A DNA stretch of 64,000 nucleotides from Rubrivivax sp. Lineage in GTDB: Bacteria; Pseudomonadota; Gammaproteobacteria; Burkholderiales; Burkholderiaceae_C. Location: NCBI GenBank assembly GCA_016707445.1, contig JADJHR010000005.1, forward strand, positions 372,001 through 436,000, given 5' to 3'. Positions 62,424 to 64,000 of this stretch are shown piece after piece. The number at the start of each line of letters is the position of its first letter. The stretch's first letter is position 1. Below the pieces are notes generated by a model. The model was given only the letters and a program-made list of their open reading frames with translations. It did not search any database and had not been told where the DNA came from. The translations under genes and the position numbers were made by a program.

Positions 62424-64000
62424 GCCGGCCGCTCCACGATCGGCGGCACGGGCGGCACTGGCGGCAAGACGCCGTGCAGCGCGCGGTAGACCCGTTCGGG
62501 CGTGAACGGCAGGCTGGTGATGCGCACCCCGGTGGCGTTGTAGATCGCGTTTGCTGTGGCCGCGGCGATGCAGATCGCCGGTGCCTCGCCCACGCCCTTG
62601 GCGCCCTGCGGGCCTTCGCCGTCCATCGATTCGATGAATGCGATGTCCATCTCGGGAATCTCGGGCGCGGTGACGAGCTTGTAGTCGCGGAAGTTCGGGT
62701 TGCGGATGTTGCCGTTCTCGACCAGCAGGTTCTCGGTCAGCGCATAACCCTGGCCCATCACGATGCCGCCTTCGATCTGGCCCTCGATGCCCAGTCGGTT
62801 GAGCACCCGGCCCACGTCGTGGGCGCCGGTGACCTTGAGCATGCGCACCACGCCGGTGTCGGTGTCGACCTCGACCTCGACGACCTGTGCCGCCCAGGCG
62901 TAGGCAGCCGACACGTCGCCCTTGAAGCCCTTGTCCTGGTGCACGCTCGGCGGCTCGTAGTAGAAGGTGGTCATCACCAGTTCGGCGCGGTCGCTGAAGT
63001 GCAGGCTGCGCAGAAAACGCGCGATCTCGATCAGCGGCTCGCCGCTGGCGCGGCGCACGATGTGGCCGTCGCGCAGCGCCAGGTCGTCGGCAGCGCAGTC
63101 GAAGCGCGGCGCCGCCGCGGCGAAGATCTTGTCGCGTGCCTTGCGCGCCGCGCCGATCGCCGAGTTGCCGGCGATGAAGGTCGTGCGGCTGGCGTGCACG
63201 CCGACGTCCCAGGGCGTGATGTCGGTGTCGTTGTTGACCACCGTCACCGCCGACATCGGCAGGCCGAGCTCTTCACACACCAGCTGAGAGAGCACGGTCT
63301 CGGATCCCTGCCCGATCTCGGACGCACCGGTGATCAGGGTGACGTGACCGAAATCATCGAGCTTGAGGATGGTGCCGCAGCCGTCGGACGGATAGATCTT
63401 CGCGCCGCCGCCCACATGCAGCATCGAGGCGATGCCGATGCCTTTCTTGATTGCGCCCGGCGCGTTCCGTTGCGCCGCGTACTCGGCATGCCGGTGCGCG
63501 AAGTCGCTGCGCTCGGCAGCACTCGTCAGGCAGTCCTGGAAGCCGCAGCTGCGAAACACCATGCCCTGGCCGCTGACCTCGCCCTGCAGCTGCGCGTTCT
63601 TCTGGCGAAAGGCCAGTGGGTCCATGCCGATCGCCTCGGCCATCTGGTCCATGTGCGCTTCGACAGCGAAGGTGGCCTGCAGGTTGCCGTAGCCGCGGAA
63701 CGAACCCGCGTAGGGGTTGTTGGTGTAGACGGCCAGCGTGTGATAGTCGCAATGCGGCACGCGGTACAGCGACGAGAAGGTCTGCATCATCACGAATGGT
63801 GTCGTCGCACCCCATGACGTGTAGGCGCCGTTGTCGTGCAGCGTGCGCACGCTGCGGAAGGTGAGCGTGCCGTCGCGCTTGCAGCCCGAGCGCAGGGTCA
63901 GCAGCACCGGCTGGCGCGTCGGCGACGCGAGGAACTCTTCCTCGCGGTTGAACAGCAGCTTGACCGGCCGGCCGGTGGCGCGCGCCAGGTAGACGCTGAT
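62420..64000 (-). CDS. Xanthine-dehydrogenase-family molybdenum hydroxylase, large subunit (C-terminal part)
   Basis: Partial: 526 residues seen, with the start beyond the right edge. Motifs: NPYAGSFRGYGNLQATFAVE (molybdopterin contact), ITGASEIGQGSETVLSQ, VEVDTDTGVVRMLKV and the active-site Glu in GAKGVGEAPAICIAAA. These enzymes hydroxylate or reduce aromatic or heteroaromatic rings with a Mo-cytosine-dinucleotide cofactor. 4-Hydroxybenzoyl-CoA reductase subunit HcrA is in the same family and would fit the phenol story, but the segment seen is not diagnostic for it. Confidence 0.85.
   Translation of the reverse strand: MSVYLARATGRPVKLLFNREEEFLASPTRQPVLLTLRSGCKRDGTLTFRSVRTLHDNGAYTSWGATTPFVMMQTFSSLYRVPHCDYHTLAVYTNNPYAGSFRGYGNLQATFAVEAHMDQMAEAIGMDPLAFRQKNAQLQGEVSGQGMVFRSCGFQDCLTSAAERSDFAHRHAEYAAQRNAPGAIKKGIGIASMLHVGGGAKIYPSDGCGTILKLDDFGHVTLITGASEIGQGSETVLSQLVCEELGLPMSAVTVVNNDTDITPWDVGVHASRTTFIAGNSAIGAARKARDKIFAAAAPRFDCAADDLALRDGHIVRRASGEPLIEIARFLRSLHFSDRAELVMTTFYYEPPSVHQDKGFKGDVSAAYAWAAQVVEVEVDTDTGVVRMLKVTGAHDVGRVLNRLGIEGQIEGGIVMGQGYALTENLLVENGNIRNPNFRDYKLVTAPEIPEMDIAFIESMDGEGPQGAKGVGEAPAICIAAATANAIYNATGVRITSLPFTPERVYRALHGVLPPVPPVPPIVERPA

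Noticed and set aside
62420..64000. 4-Hydroxybenzoyl-CoA reductase alpha subunit (HcrA)
   Set aside because: Attractive because of the phenol genes, but the part seen shows only general molybdenum-hydroxylase motifs and the neighbours are not hcrB/hcrC.

Overview
The window is GC-rich, densely coded DNA that looks like a betaproteobacterium. I favour Burkholderiales (Rubrivivax/Leptothrix type), with denitrifying Rhodocyclales (Thauera/Azoarcus type) as the alternative. The reasons are the phenylphosphate synthase genes, the Liv-type ABC operons next to acyl-CoA genes, the DUF1302/DUF1329 pair, NnrS, the fused IorAB and the phenol-type sigma54 activator. No integrase, insertion sequence, CRISPR array or rRNA was seen.

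Layout. (1) 1-6.1 kb: a catabolic island-like block (FAD oxidoreductase, NitT/TauT-type ABC transporter, creatininase-family hydrolase, PanE-like reductase, cytosine-deaminase-like amidohydrolase, RidA) ending at a tRNA-Ser(TGA). (2) 6.2-9.3 kb: housekeeping genes (tRNA, apaH, a frameshifted corC-like gene, sapC-like). (3) 9.3-18.1 kb, minus strand: an eight-gene operon (enoyl-CoA hydratase, feruloyl-CoA-synthase-like ligase, SDR, LivKH, fused LivMG, LivF, MarR) for uptake and CoA-dependent side-chain breakdown of an aromatic or cyclic acid. It faces an amidohydrolase, a LuxR regulator, an aldehyde dehydrogenase and an AraC regulator on the plus strand. (4) 23.0-34.4 kb: the most interesting region. 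A phenol-type sigma54 activator with the expected phenol-pocket and zinc residues heads a minus-strand operon with an FMN-binding-like protein and NapG/NapH-like ferredoxins. Divergently, behind two activator-like palindromes and a -24/-12 promoter, lie phenylphosphate synthase subunits A and B, one UbiD decarboxylase, a Tm-1-like ATP-binding protein, the CBS-domain subunit C and a UbiX flavin prenyltransferase. This is a rearranged, reduced phenol-carboxylation system. (5) 35.0-38.3 kb, minus strand: the TTQ-dependent aromatic amine dehydrogenase operon (aauB, mauE, mauD, aauA, cytochrome c). (6) 38.6-51.5 kb, plus strand: DUF1329/DUF1302/RND/YCF48 envelope module, then aldehyde dehydrogenase, class III aminotransferase, a second Tm-1-like protein, HAD hydrolase and APC permease. 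(7) 51.6-64 kb, minus strand: NnrS, fused indolepyruvate:ferredoxin oxidoreductase, TRAP transporter, 3-hydroxyacyl-CoA dehydrogenase/crotonase fusion, CoA-transferase and a molybdenum hydroxylase cut by the right edge.

Taken together, the window reads as an aromatic-compound catabolic neighbourhood: phenol activation and carboxylation, oxidative deamination of aromatic amines with aldehyde oxidation, arylpyruvate oxidation, and CoA-thioester chemistry, each with its own transport and regulation. Three conserved genes carry single-base frameshifts (about 7345, 15840 and 42213). These look more like consensus errors than real decay.
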